Shown here piece after piece: positions 24,213-35,560 of a stretch of DNA of 64,000 bases (positions within the stretch are counted from its first letter, which is position 1; every line of letters starts with the position of its first letter). Origin of the DNA: Musa acuminata AAA Group (taxonomy: Eukaryota; Streptophyta; Magnoliopsida; Zingiberales; Musaceae); NCBI RefSeq assembly GCF_036884655.1, contig NC_088357.1, forward strand, positions 48,379,001 to 48,443,000. The letters run 5' to 3'. Made by a program: the position numbers and the translations under genes. The notes beneath the pieces were generated by a model, which was given only the letters and a program-made list of their open reading frames with translations, was not told the DNA's origin and did not search any database.

Positions 24213-24270
24213 GAGGAGGAGAAGAAATGGATCTGAGAACAACGACTCAGATCCATTTCTTCTCCTCCTC
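24213..24270. repeat. Perfect 25-bp inverted repeat with an 8-nt loop
   Basis: Left arm 24213-24237 and right arm 24246-24270 are exact reverse complements; the loop is AACAACGA. Either strand would fold into a stable hairpin. On the minus strand the right arm contains an ATG followed by a 30-codon open frame. No gene product is recognised. Confidence 0.97.
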
Positions 24271-24923
24271 GGGAGGGCTTGGCTTCCATCGGAGACATTC
24301 TTGGGTAGTTCGCGATCGCCAAAGAGAGACAGCTAGGAAGGGAAGAGGGCTTTTATAGAAGTCCGGGATGCACGGAGAAATATCGACTGCTTGTCCAACG
24401 TCTCGACTCACCCGCGTCATCTACCGCAGCGAATTTGTGGGTCCCACAGAACCTCGTATGGGGGCAGCAGGTCTTGTATCCGTCTCGGGAGGTGAATCGT
24501 CGATATGCACCTATGAACCACAGAATTACGCAAATGCCCTCGTTGGAGGCTTTCGCATGACTTCCGTTGCCACGTACTCAAATTATAGGTAGTCTAATAC
24601 GATAATACCATATCAGAATTCCACCCAGTTGTCTACGCAAAATCTTATAAAGGACACTTTGGGTCCTTGAACGCATCAAATATCACATAACATAATTGCA
24701 ATATGGAATCCCACATCAGGTGCCCCCCCGCATATTAAAGGCTTCTTGTGGCTGCATCTCCTAATAAAAATGAGCTTATACATATAAATTGTTTCCATGG
24801 AAACATACCATTCACATCCAATGTATTAATACATGTATTAGTACTCCACTGCCTTAACCAGCGGCTCATATCGATTAAGCAGCAATAAGTAAACAAACAA
24901 TGACTCAAATCAACACTCAAAAA

Positions 24924-24926
<3 letters not shown>

Positions 24927-24955
<29 letters not shown>
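24927..24955. repeat. AT microsatellite
   Basis: Uninterrupted TA dinucleotide run. It ends a few bases before the left edge of the inverted UEV1 duplication. Confidence 0.97.
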
Positions 24956-24957
<2 letters not shown>

Positions 24958-24959
<2 letters not shown>

Positions 24960-26322
24960 TGGAAGAAAACAACCTGTCCATCGGTTTAAACTCAGAGAGA
25001 CTTGTGGACTATGATTTTGCAGGTTTCTTTTAATCTATTCGACTGGAAATTTGGTTGGCTATTGTTGCTTTCTTGATCATGCGCAAAATTGTTACAACCT
25101 TTGTTGTCAGCTCGTGGCTGTAGACATTGACCAGCCTCGTGAATGGGGACTGAAAGAGTCAAAGCATTCAACTCGTTCAATCGAGATTAGCAGCTTTGGA
25201 AAAAGTCATGCTAGATCGGGTCAACTTGCCTCACTGTTTAGATGACTTTTTTCATCATATTTTGTCTTTAAAGATTCCCTAAAGGTATAACTTAGTAATC
25301 TAGTGGATGTTACTTTTCTTAGACTGGCTATATGATTGTTTTAACGTCGTTTTAGTATAGTTCTTAGTGTGCTCTGCAACCCAGCATTCATTGATCCCAT
25401 AGTGGATCTGTCATACTTGACACTGGAGAGTTGTATCCTACTAATCTGGCATCACCATTTCCTAAGCTTCTTCCTCCTCTCCTGCCCACATTAAACATTC
25501 TGATGCCGGGTTTTTGTATTGATTGCAGTCTGTGCACGAAGGCAGAATCTACCAGTTGAAGCTCTTCTGTGATAAAGATTATTCGCTTCCATTCCAGGAT
25601 CAACCTGACTTGTGTCAACCATGAAACCGGAGCGGTAACCCCATCCCGATTCTACTCTTCTTTTGGTGTTGGTGCTGATGATGATCTTGAGCTAGCCTGC
25701 GCGTTGGTGCAGGTGGAAGCGAGGAAGTTTGACATGCTAGCCAATTGGCAGAGAGAGTACACGATGGAGGACATACTGACCCAGCTGAAGAAGGAGATGG
25801 CGGCGCCACACAGCCGAAAGCTCGTCCAGCCTCCCGAAGGCACCTTCTTCGAGTAGACATGCAGGTCACGAGGTTCCTACTTTAGGTACGTGAAAGTATC
25901 GATGTCTGAACACATCGAACTGTGTTTTGGCAGACTACACTGTAAGCTCGACAGACTGATGGGCTCGCGCGAGTGTATGACGAGTGCTACTAGTTCGTCC
26001 TGTCGTTTGCCTCTGATTAATCTACAGTAGCAGTGAATGCTTGTTGCTCTGAATTATCATACATGCAGAAGACAAAAAAAGGGCACCCGAAATGTGAATT
26101 CGAAATCTCAGCTGTGGTTGTGATTTCTGAGAGTTCAGTTCATTATGTTGTCCCGGAGATCCATGAAGCCGCTCTAGTTACTCCTCATTAGATATGTGGG
26201 GGATCTGACAAAAGCGTGGCCATAGATCGAACAGGTTTACTCCTTTTGCAGTGTCTGAAATTTTGGATGTGCCATGTATTCTGCATCGGAAAAAGCTGAC
26301 AATATCTAAATGGGAGATTAAG
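24958..26322 (+). repeat. Inverted partial copy of the UEV1 locus
   Basis: Reverse-orientation duplicate of about 7698-9000, covering part of UEV1 intron 2, exons 3 and 4 and the 3' flank. Similarity is high throughout. There is an about 60-bp length difference near 25015-25078 and a replaced stretch near 26250-26285. The copy stops before exon 2. Its right end matches CCCATTTAGATATTGTCAGC of the 185-bp tandem repeat at the source locus, with one copy present here. Confidence 0.93.
25529..25856 (+). pseudogene. UEV1: UEV1 pseudogene (exons 3 and 4 only, 20-bp deletion)
   Basis: Exon 3 equivalent is 25529-25634 (106 nt against 126 nt in the source gene) and exon 4 equivalent is 25713-25856 (144 nt in both). 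Splice borders TTGCAG/TCTGTG and GAGCG/GTAACC are kept. A 20-nt deletion after GATAAAGATTA removes the YPDKPPSV coding segment and shifts the frame. Exons 1 and 2 were not copied, so no intact protein can be made. It probably arose by a partial inverted duplication from 7.7-9.0 kb. Confidence 0.93.
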
Positions 26323-26423
26323 ATATATATGTACATATTTTAGGTTTCTAATCACCATTTAACAATTAGGTGACTTGAATCCATCATATATTTATTTTCA
26401 TAAAATAAGTACAATCATAATTT

Positions 26424-27165
26424 TTATATGATGTCATGGATGCTCTTTCTCTTTGTGTCTCTGTTCTTCCCGGCGTTATTCTGATTCCGACGGATGAAGA
26501 ACTTCTGGGCGTGGCTGGCGACCTGCGTCGGTGTTCTCGTCTTCACCGCCCACCGCGAGATGTTCCTCCAATCCCCCTTTCCGTACTTGGCCAATCCTTC
26601 CAAGAACAACCTACACCACCCCCAAACCCCGCGGGTCAACAAAACGAAAAGCTTACCTTCACGTTTCATCATCCCGGTCTCTTTTTATCGACTGGGTGTA
26701 AGCGTGGAAGAAATAGGACCAGGTCAGCTCACCCCGCCGGTAAATCAACCAGCCGCGGGGATCACCAGTATAGTTTACTCACCGGTGCTCCTCCTCGGTC
26801 CAGGGGACGCCGCGCTTCCGCTCCTCTCCCCTGCCTCTGGAGGTCGGTTGCTGGTGGTGCCGCGCGACGCCGTCGGACTCGTCGTCGCTCCCACCGCCGT
26901 CCGCCTCGCCCCAACAGTCCGGCACCTCGACCATCCCTCGTTCGATCATGTCGCAGTCCTCCACCAGGACCTGGTAGCGCTCCCACGCGTCGGCGGAACT
27001 CCGCCCCGCCAGCTGCGCCGCGATGGCGGACCACCGGTCCGGGGTGCCCTCCGGGAACACCACCAGGGCCCGCTCGAAGAGTTTGTCCTCCTCCCGCGTC
27101 CACGGCCTCGGCGCCGCCCCCACGAACTGCCTGGAGAACACGGACATCAGGTCGCCCTCGCCCAT
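26424..27165 (-). CDS. DIVARICATA-type R-R MYB-related transcription factor, truncated C-terminus
   Basis: Two exons, 26783-27165 and 26424-26610, joined by a GT-AG intron into 189 residues. The N-terminal SANT repeat has [19 protein letters not shown] and [17 protein letters not shown]. The second repeat starts [16 protein letters not shown] across the splice and holds the plant SHAQKYF signature as SHAQKFF. DIV-type factors bind I-box or TATCCA-type DNA elements. The frame stops straight after KSIHDI, where relatives continue with a further C-terminal region, and AT-rich DNA follows. The inverted UEV1 copy ends only 100 bp away, so loss of the 3' part by rearrangement is plausible. An ATG at 27210-side frame codons is not needed; 27165 is the first ATG. 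Confidence 0.87.
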
Positions 27166-27210
27166 CCGTCCTACTCTTCTTTCGCAAGGAACGGGAGAGT
27201 TGTCGCGCAA

Positions 27211-29150
27211 TCCCTTTTACTCGGTGTGAGTATGGCTTATGAGGCGGTATTATATTATATAGGGAGATGTTGGTGGACACATTTCACACCTTGTGGGGTC
27301 AGTTTAAGTTCACCGCCGGTGCGGCGCACGCGTTAGCCGTGTCGATCACTGTACGAGCGAATCTTGACACTGGATCGGACGGCTGATACGGCAGGAATTG
27401 GGGGGGGGGGGGCGTGTCGGTGCCGTTTTGGCTTTAAGATAATTGATGGGGGAGAGGGGTCGGCCGGCGTGCCAGTCCAGATTTCGCCACGTTTCTACTC
27501 GCTTCGGCAAGGAAGAGGCGGAGACGGATCTGACGTGGAGGGAAGTCGACGTCACTTTGCGATGGTCGATTGGTTGTTCACTATCACGCGCAAAGTGGCG
27601 GCGGAAGACATCGACACGTGGTGTGCAGTCGCCCGTGGAATGACGCGTGATGGCGGGTCAGCTGCTTTGTTCGGAGGCGTGCACGGTGACGCGGCCGGTA
27701 AAAGCTAAAAGAGAGATGGGACTACAAAAACAGATACACGGCGGTGGAGCACCCAAGCGGCAACCGGAGAGGCAACCCGTGGGAGCCACCGGTGTGGCAG
27801 AGTGGATGAGGTTGACGAGCCGACAAGAGTTTTGGCATCTAGCGAAGAGCACGTGGATGTTTTGCCCGATCGGGAGAGGCTCATCGAGTCAGTTGGTTGT
27901 TGGTACCACGTGTTTCCAAGGTGGGATTTTGGGCTGCCACAAGTGCTTCCTCTCATCACAAATTATATAAATATATATATATATGTACATGTGATCATGA
28001 CGCTTTTGATTTTGACTTGGACTATTGGAATTGCGGCTGACGTCTCGCAAGCACTAACAAAACGACAAACGTGTCAACAATGGTAGGCTGTGCCTGGATA
28101 CGATGACTGCCATTGTGTACGTATGTATACGATGACCGCATGCTGCGTTGTATACGATGATTAGGGCTCCGATAGCTTTCGAAGACAATATACGCCGCTG
28201 ACCCGATGATATTTTATGTTTGAGTAATATTCTCTAATGTGACAAAATCTGACACAGTTTCATGGATTGTGGATAAACCTACGAGAACTGTGATCGCCGT
28301 TGCAACGCTTGAAGGTGGGTGTGTGGAAAGAATAAAGTGAAGGAGGCGTGATATTTACGTGCCACCAACACACGAGCCCGACTTTGAGCTTTCGGTTAAA
28401 AAGATGCGTGTGGAGCGAATGGCAGTACGTCGACAGGCCACGGCCATGGCCATCTGAGCAGCGCAGCCAAGGACGAGGAAGAAAAGGATGGCCAAAGTGT
28501 GGATATGACTAAATACTATGCGTCCGATGTCGGCCAAGATGATTGATTCCTTGACTTTGCCACCTCATGCTCGTGATTGTTGTACTGGTAGTCGGTCCAT
28601 AAGTTGCATGGGCTGCACATCCCGTGGTTGTCTGGTGATCCACTGTTTAGTTTTCGATTACAGAAGCAACATCACACTCGCGGGTTAAGGCATTGCCCGA
28701 ACTGATAGATACATGCGATGGAGTCAGATGCAGTATTCCTCCAAAACCGTATCCAAACCTTCGTTATGCGTCTCGATAACCAAAGATTTAGGGTTACATA
28801 TTGTTAAATAAGAAATTAAAAATATAACCTCATATTAAAAACATAAACATGCTAAAATGCTACAAATTTTAACATCACAGTCCTATACCCCATGTCGCGT
28901 TGCGACATCGCGAACGCTCTGCCAATAGCAGCAACAAAAGAAAATAGTTCGTAGTATGTTGTGCGTTACGCGTGCAATAACCAGCCACATCGAGTTGGGT
29001 AGATCGCACATGGATGTATAGTCGTAGAGATGACGTAGCAAGGAAAGAAAAGTAAGGGTAAAATTATAAATTCATTCCCATATGAATCGTAAACACTATG
29101 CTTGCGACCAGATGTAATTATTAATTTTGACGTCTAATTTAGTTTCATTA
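27211..29150. other. Intergenic; MYB upstream region, G-run and AT microsatellite
   Basis: A run of 13 G lies at 27400-27412 and a TA tract at 27971-27984. The first part is presumably the MYB promoter. Open frames between 27.3 and 28.6 kb lack recognisable domains. From about 28.8 kb the composition becomes retroelement-like. Confidence 0.4.
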
Positions 29151-29653
29151 CGAGAAGATATTATTGATGTCCTAATTAGTCTAACGTGGTTTTGACCCAT
29201 ATATATAGGATTGTTTAAAGTATCTTTGAAGTGAAAATATTGAGCTTTCGAAATGCCACATACATAAAAACTGAGGTCAAGAGAAGTTTTCCAATTCAGC
29301 CCCTTCGACACCCACGTTAGTAACACTAGAAAGGTAAATGTAGTGATCAATAGTAAAAAGTGATCTCTCGTGTAACTACGCCAAATATGAGCTTTTATAT
29401 CCAATCATAAAAGGATAAAATATTATATAAAATATTCTACGCGAAGGCGGTCCTAAACCCCTCCAATAACTTTTACTTAGTATTTTCTCTACGTGGGCGA
29501 TAAGGGTAGAGATAACCTACAACTATTTACCTTGGATCCTTGTCCACATGGATAGATTAGTGACGGGTAGCATCTGTCTCCTTCTTCTAGCATAAACACC
29601 ATGTAAAAGTCACATGTTAGATGATGATTGGTTGAGATATTCTCCCCATCATG
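29151..29653 (-). mobile_element. Gypsy LTR fragment, copy A
   Basis: Matches the outer part of the two LTRs at 30.1-30.8 kb and 33.7-34.4 kb in the same orientation. Shared words include GTTAGTAAC, AATGTAGTGAT, AGCTTTTATA and TTTTCTCTAC in the same order and spacing. It lacks the first 240 bp of the full LTR, so it is a truncated extra copy, either a neighbouring solo LTR or a rearrangement product. Confidence 0.7.
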
Positions 29654-30114
29654 TATCTCCTCTAAAGGTGTGCTCTGGGAACTCTTTCAGAAGGGTTCCA
29701 AAGTGCAGTTGTCAGCTCATTCAATACGTGCCTCGTATAAAGGTGGGGGCAGGAGCTATTGAGATGCCAATTTCGGGTAATAAAGGATATGATCGACCTA
29801 CTTGATCTATCGAGAAACCAATTTCGGGCAGTGGAAGGTTGTGCTTAGTCAACTTGTTGTAGGAGTTGAGGCATTCTCCTCGATTGCCTGTCACCAAGGT
29901 AGACTATGGAAAGAGCTATGATGGGCTCCTCTTCCATCGATCATCGGAGTGGGTTCCTCTCCTACTCGTCGCCGAGGCCAGTCATGGGAGCAGTTGAGGT
30001 GAGCTCCTCCTTTACTCATCATTGAGGCAAGCTGTAGGAGAGACTCATGCTTCAACCTTGGCATGGTTGTAGAGAACTGACCTTGGCACCTTAGCAGGGA
30101 GAGGGGGCAGGGAT

Positions 30115-30840
30115 GAGTAGGTGGCTTAGGTCTATCTCTAGGAGTGAGAGACCTACGTCAATAAATATGTGCTAGTATCTCATCAGTGTCTATGTTGATG
30201 TGAATGCACCGATGTACGAAAAATAGTGACTACTGCCCCATTAAGTAAAAGTATTATAGGTCAAAGATAAAGCCTCTTTGCTCGAGCGTTCATTGAAAGG
30301 ATCGATTAATGGGTATTCCTGCAATATCGAGGCCTCCTTCTAGCACCAAAAATATTATGGGAAGATTTTGTTGACGTCCTGGTTAGCTCGATGTGATTCT
30401 AACTCATGTGTGTAGGGTTATTCGAAGTGTCTCCAAGATAGAAACAACAAGCTTCTAAGGTGCCACCTGCATGAAGACTGAGATCGAGAGAAATTTTTCG
30501 ACTCGACCCCTCCAACGACGAAGTTAGTAACCCAAGGAAAATGAATGTAGTGATAAGTAGTAAAAAATGATCTCCCTAATAACTATGCTAAAAATAAGCT
30601 TTTATACCCCATCATAAAAGGACTAAATATTTTGTGAAATATTCTATAGGGAGGCAGCCCTCAATTGCCTCCAACAATCTTTACTTGGTCTTTTCTCTAC
30701 ATGAACGATAGGGGCGGAGACAACCTGCAATTGGGGGGCAGTATCTCTTTCCTTTTTTCAGTTTGGAAGTCGCGTATAGACCACATGGTGAATGATGATT
30801 GATCGATGATATTCTCTCTATCAAGTTTCATATTAGATAT
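30115..30840 (-). mobile_element. Gypsy LTR, copy B (3' LTR of a minus-strand element)
   Basis: About 0.7 kb and directly repeated at 33680-34392. It starts with GTCTATCTCTAGGAGTGAGA (plus strand) and ends at TCTATCAAGTTTCATATTA. Many substitutions separate the two copies, so the element is old. Because gag lies next to copy C, copy B is the 3' LTR. Confidence 0.72.
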
Positions 30841-31836
30841 AAGAGATAAATCAAATTTACTATTATTGATTTAGACTTGGTCGATTGTTAATATCTTGAT
30901 CAATGTCTTTCTAGGTTAAATTGTGTTGGTATTGGGTTGAAACCATGCCAACTTATTGAAAAAGCTAATAGGCTTGGACTTGGACTGAACTTAGTCCGTT
31001 AGAAGGCCAAAACAATGGTTTTGAGCAGGACTGGGGGGTGATACCATCAGGACCAAGCGATGGTACTGCTTGAGTTAGTCGACAAATACAAACAGTGCTT
31101 ACCAGCATTGCCGATGGTGGCATCACCTTGAGCGACAGTGGTACTGCTCAAAATTCAAAAATTCTAATGGTGGTACCACCAAAAAGTTCAAAATTACGAT
31201 CTCAAAAATTGCAACGGTAGTATCGCCATGTGACAATGGTAGTACCACCTAGTGTTAGTGGTAGTACCATCCATACCCTAAAATTTTTTAGGAATTAAAA
31301 TTTTTGACTTCATTTTGAAGCTTTTTGGGGCCTATAAATATCTACTAAGGCTTGGTTGATAAAGTATTAATTTATGAGTTTGTGAAGAGTTGTAGCTCTC
31401 TCTTTGAGCATTGTTTGAGTCTCTTTTTCCTTGAGTTTAGAAGTGAATCTAAGTTGTAGGAGGTGAGAGATCTTGTAAAAGAGTGAGTATGGAGATTCTC
31501 TTCTAAACCTATTAAAAGGAGAAAAGCTATAACAAGAGTAGTTGATCTTCGTCCATTGGAAAGAAGATCGATAGTGAAAGCCGGTGGCCTCGAGGGAAGA
31601 AAAATCGGGAGTGGACGTAGATAATGGAGACCGAATCACTATAAATCGGTTTGCATTCTTTCTCTTGCTTTTGATTTGTTGTTGCTTACTCATTTACTTT
31701 ACTTGCAACCTTACTCATATTTTTGGTTAATCACATTTACGATACGAATTTATTGAACAAATTTTAAAATCAGATAAAAAATTACTATAGCACTAATTCA
31801 CCCCTCCTCTTAGTGCCATTATGATCCTAATAATAA
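30841..31836 (+). mobile_element. Copia-type LTR nested in the gypsy remnant
   Basis: The right end reads CTAATTCACCCCTCCTCTTAG then TGCCATTATGATCCTAAT. It matches the end of the Sirevirus LTRs at 45.5 and 53.6 kb in sense orientation. A TATA-like CCTATAAATATC is at about 31331-31342. Upstream of it (31100-31275) are dyads such as GGTGGTACCACC and GGTAGTACCACC, paralleling the layout of the Sirevirus LTR. No internal region accompanies it, so it is a solo LTR or fragment. It sits where gypsy pol should be. Confidence 0.65.
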
Positions 31837-33300
31837 GTTGACACTCTTGATCTCACTCTGTTCAATGTGGGTTGGTCTATGATCATGTTATATATTGAGA
31901 GGATACATGTCATCATGAACTTAGTTAATATTATTTTGGAGCAAGGCTTATCTCCAAATGTGAAGTGTAGATTCACAGTCCCGAGAGGTGAGATGGAGTC
32001 ATTTGTGAACACTGTCAATAAAGAAGTCATTGGGGTAAGGTTATAGTTGACAGTTTAAGTTTTCAAAAAGGATCATTGTAAAAGATATTAGCAGAGCTAC
32101 CTATGTCGATTATGGTCCTCTTCACCCTTGCATTAATCATCCTCAAAGAGACTACTGTGGCATAATCATGATTTGGGTTAAAGCACTCTGTCTCTTCCTT
32201 CTTGAAAGTTATTTTTGGGTTACCCTCCATTCTCATATGCTTTTAAATGGTAGCTCGGGCATAAGTCTTATGGGCTGAGGAGCTGTCTACCTCTGAGGCA
32301 AGTCCACCAATGATAATATCAATCTGTCTCTCTACTAGCACCTAAGCTTAGAATGAGGGTTCATGGTGCTTTCAAATGAACCGCCCGAGGTATCTCTAAC
32401 GTGTGAACTCTACAATATGCTCTATTAAGTCATGATAATCTTCAGTGTCATAGTTGTAATTTCAATGAAATCGATAGTATTTGGACCTACCTCTTTTCGT
32501 CAATGGATTTTTTATTAGGCAAGAGTCCCATAAGAGCTATTTCTCTTTTATCTGAAGGAAAACTTTAGTTTTAGTCATTTTTACAGAGGTTAGCTCGAAC
32601 CTCGAGTGAGGAAGTTTGAGTCATTCATTTCTCTTCTGTTGAGGTGATCTCAGGGTTGAGGCTGATTATGGTCATTTTTGCTTTGGTCTTTTGCGTGATT
32701 CCTCATGCTTGCCCAAGACTATTTCCTCGATGGTAATGTATTGATTGACCCTTTAATTTATCTAGGATACGATCGCCGATAATCTCTTTATCAATGATCA
32801 AAGGAGATAAGAGGGCTTGAGCCCCATCATGAAGGTCTGCATTATGAGTGATAGATGAGCATCTACGACATATCAAATCTCATTCGTGAACCAAGTGATG
32901 AAGTCTGTGGGCAATTTTTCCTCCCCCTGCTTGAGTTCGAGGAGTGTTACTATTGAAGGCCGAGGGTGCACATTCCCTTAGAAGTGAAGTTCCAACTCTC
33001 TCACTAGCTGAGTGTAAGAGTAGATAGAAAGTAGGTTCAGGTGAGTGTGTTATCCTCGTGCTGGGCCTCTTAGCATGTTTGGGAAGGTGTGACACATTAG
33101 GGTGTTCGAGATGCCATATAGTGACATCTAGGTGTGAAAATCTATAATGTGCTCCATCGGATCGATATTACCATCAAACGCTACTAAGGACAGGAGATAG
33201 AAGCTCATTGGATTTGGTTCCTCTTGAATTTTTTGGATGAATGATAATCGATTAGAGGTTGGGTCAACCAGCGCTTCCCCTTTGGACTACTAGAAATCTC
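31827..33300 (-). pseudogene. Gypsy gag and protease remnant
   Basis: Read on the minus strand, 33270 down to 32800 has a decayed retrotransposon gag (blocks like PMSFYLLSLVAFDG, YGISNTLMCHTFPNMLRGPA, FITWFTNEI). The segment 32540-32340 has the YNYDTEDYHDLIEHI linker. The segment 32240-31827 has the protease region with the active-site-like IIDIGSSANI and the stretch ending TLNRVRSRVSTYY. Stops and frameshifts occur throughout. Reverse transcriptase and integrase are absent, and the copia LTR follows directly. Confidence 0.85.
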
Positions 33301-33679
33301 ATCACATATCCTCCAAACGTCAATCCATCTATCACAGTTGGATTCACAGGGAGTTTTTTTATTAAGTTCGCTAACTAGACCTCGGATTCAAGTAGGACAA
33401 ACTAAGGGCGGTGTGATCTATTGAATTCCATGGTCAGGGATCAAAGTGCCCCCTCAGTCGATGGTTTGACAGGCCTTGGGCACTCCTAGGATGTTGGTAT
33501 CACGTCAGGTCATGGAAACTCGATAAGTGCCAGTGGTGATGAAGCCGAGGACTATAGGTGAGCTAGTGGCATCACTTATTGGGCTAGTAAGGACAAAAGC
33601 AAAGTGATGGCCTATATCATGTTTGTTAGCATCTACACTTGTTGGGTGAGATTTAAAAATACCTTAGTGGAGACGAGTT

Positions 33680-34392
33680 TGTGGCTCACGGTTGTCTCTG
33701 GGGTGAGAGACCCGAGTCATTTAATATGCACCGGTATATGATCGGTGTCTGCGCTGATGTAAATGCACTAATATGCGAAAAATTATGGCTATTACCCCCA
33801 TTGGGTGAAAGTACTATAGGGAGATAAAGCCTATTCGCTTGAGCGTTTATTGAGATGATTGGTGGGTGGGTATTCTTTCAACATTGAGTTTTCCTTTTAG
33901 CACAAAAAATATAATGTAAAATTTTCATTGACATCTTGGTTAGCCCAACATGATTCTAACCTGTGTGTGTATGATTGTTCGAGATGTCTCAAAGATGGAA
34001 ATGACAAACTCTCGGGTACCACCTACATGAAGACTGAGATTAAGAGAGGTTTCCTAAACCGTACCCTCCTATGCCCAAGTTAGTAACTTAAGAAAGATAA
34101 ATGTAGTGATAAGCTATAGAAAGTGATCTCCTCATATAGTTGCCCTAAAAATTAACTTTTATATCCGATCATAAAGAGATGAAATATTCTACGAAAAGAC
34201 ATCCCTCAACTACCTCCAATAGTTTTTACTTGACCTTTTCTCTACTTAGATGACAGGAGTAGAGACATCATGTAATTATCTCTCTTCGTTCGGATGTCAT
34301 ACGAAGATTATGTATCAGATGATGATTGATCATTATATGTCAGGTGATGATTAATCGACGATATCCTCTTTATCAAATTTCACATTAGATAT
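33680..34392 (-). mobile_element. Gypsy LTR, copy C (5' LTR of a minus-strand element)
   Basis: Direct repeat of 30115-30840. It ends TATCAAATTTCACATTAGATATA and keeps the same order of landmark words as copies A and B. It borders the gag remnant on the side expected of a 5' LTR for a minus-strand element. Confidence 0.72.
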
Positions 34393-35079
34393 AGACTTAG
34401 CATCAATAACCAATAACTTACTTCATGACAATAACAATCGATGCATTAATACCGTTGACGCGAGCACTCGCCCATTTGAGATTCTCTGAAACAAAAATTT
34501 CTCCCGTTTAACACATCATCCGATTCTTTTCTCTCATTTCAATAATCCGATTGATTTATAATTTAAAATATTAATACCATAAATATACTTTATATCAAAT
34601 CAGATATGGACCTTTTATGACCTTACCACGCAGTGCAGAGAATGAATCGAGAAGGATCACATCAACATTCCGGTGGCTTCTGATCACGTCAATATTATCC
34701 ATAGAAATTTCAAGGAAACGACAAAACCACTCTCAATCAGTAAGCCAACTGCCTCATGTAGATAAGATTCTCTTGTTGGGTGCAGTGTCGAGCCATTCGC
34801 TGAAGGCTTTGGCTAAGGAGACTCGCAGTCGCACTCAGCGGTCGAGAGTCGCGCACGCGAATTAGAACGTCCCATCTTCCTTCTCTTTCGCCACATCGGA
34901 GCTCCACCGTCTTTTCCCTTTCTTCTCCCTTCTCACCGATGCCGAGCTTTCTTAGCACTGTTGACAGTGATAGAGGTGTTGAAATGTACAGACACCATAG
35001 TTTTCCTAATCAACCGACGCAAACTGCAATAGACTTGCAAGTTGGATCCAAAACAGCACCTGTTCGTGTAAACATCTTT
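34393..35079. other. Intergenic, nothing recognised
   Basis: AT-rich start, then a mixed-composition stretch with short open frames that have no domain. Confidence 0.35.
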
Positions 35080-35560
35080 ATGCCGTGATCTCGGGGTCGA
35101 CACGGCTCGTTTCGGATCCGAATGGCGGAGATCCTGTTGAAGGTCTCTCGAGGTTGCTGACGAGGGTGGCAGAGCGGATCGGGTAGCGTCGGGACTCGTC
35201 GGGACGTCCCGCGGGGAAGGGTCCCTCTCCACAGTATTGACGAGGAAGTGGTTCGGTCTTCGTACCTGCACACAGGTCGGGTCGGAACTCGGCCCGACCC
35301 CTCCGACGATCAAGTCAGTGGATGGTGAAGGGGGTCTCTTTAGCTAAGTTGTCTCTCCCCCCTTTTCGTTTAGCATGGCAGACTCGTACTCCTGATAGCG
35401 TCTGACACTGGCGTTGGCATAATGTGAAGGATCGAACCGGAGCAGGTCGTTAATGCGCCTCGGCTGACGTTCCGGTTCGTTTGACCAGGTGCTGTCGGGT
35501 CAATCGAGACATGAGGCGTCATTTAGGGCAGCTAACGTCAGCCCGAGTCTTGCCGCCATT
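35080..35560 (+). mobile_element. LTR-like fragment related to 4.56-5.06 kb
   Basis: GC-rich block with CGGCCCGACCCCTCCGACGA, then a pyrimidine-rich tract and GACCAGGTGCTGT with GAGGCGTCAT. The order matches the block near 4.8 kb in the opposite orientation. It is non-coding. Probably a gypsy-type LTR remnant; borders are approximate. Confidence 0.5.

Noticed and set aside
28355..28537. Small hydrophobic minus-strand frame resembling a secreted peptide
   Set aside because: It begins with TTG rather than ATG, and there is no other support.
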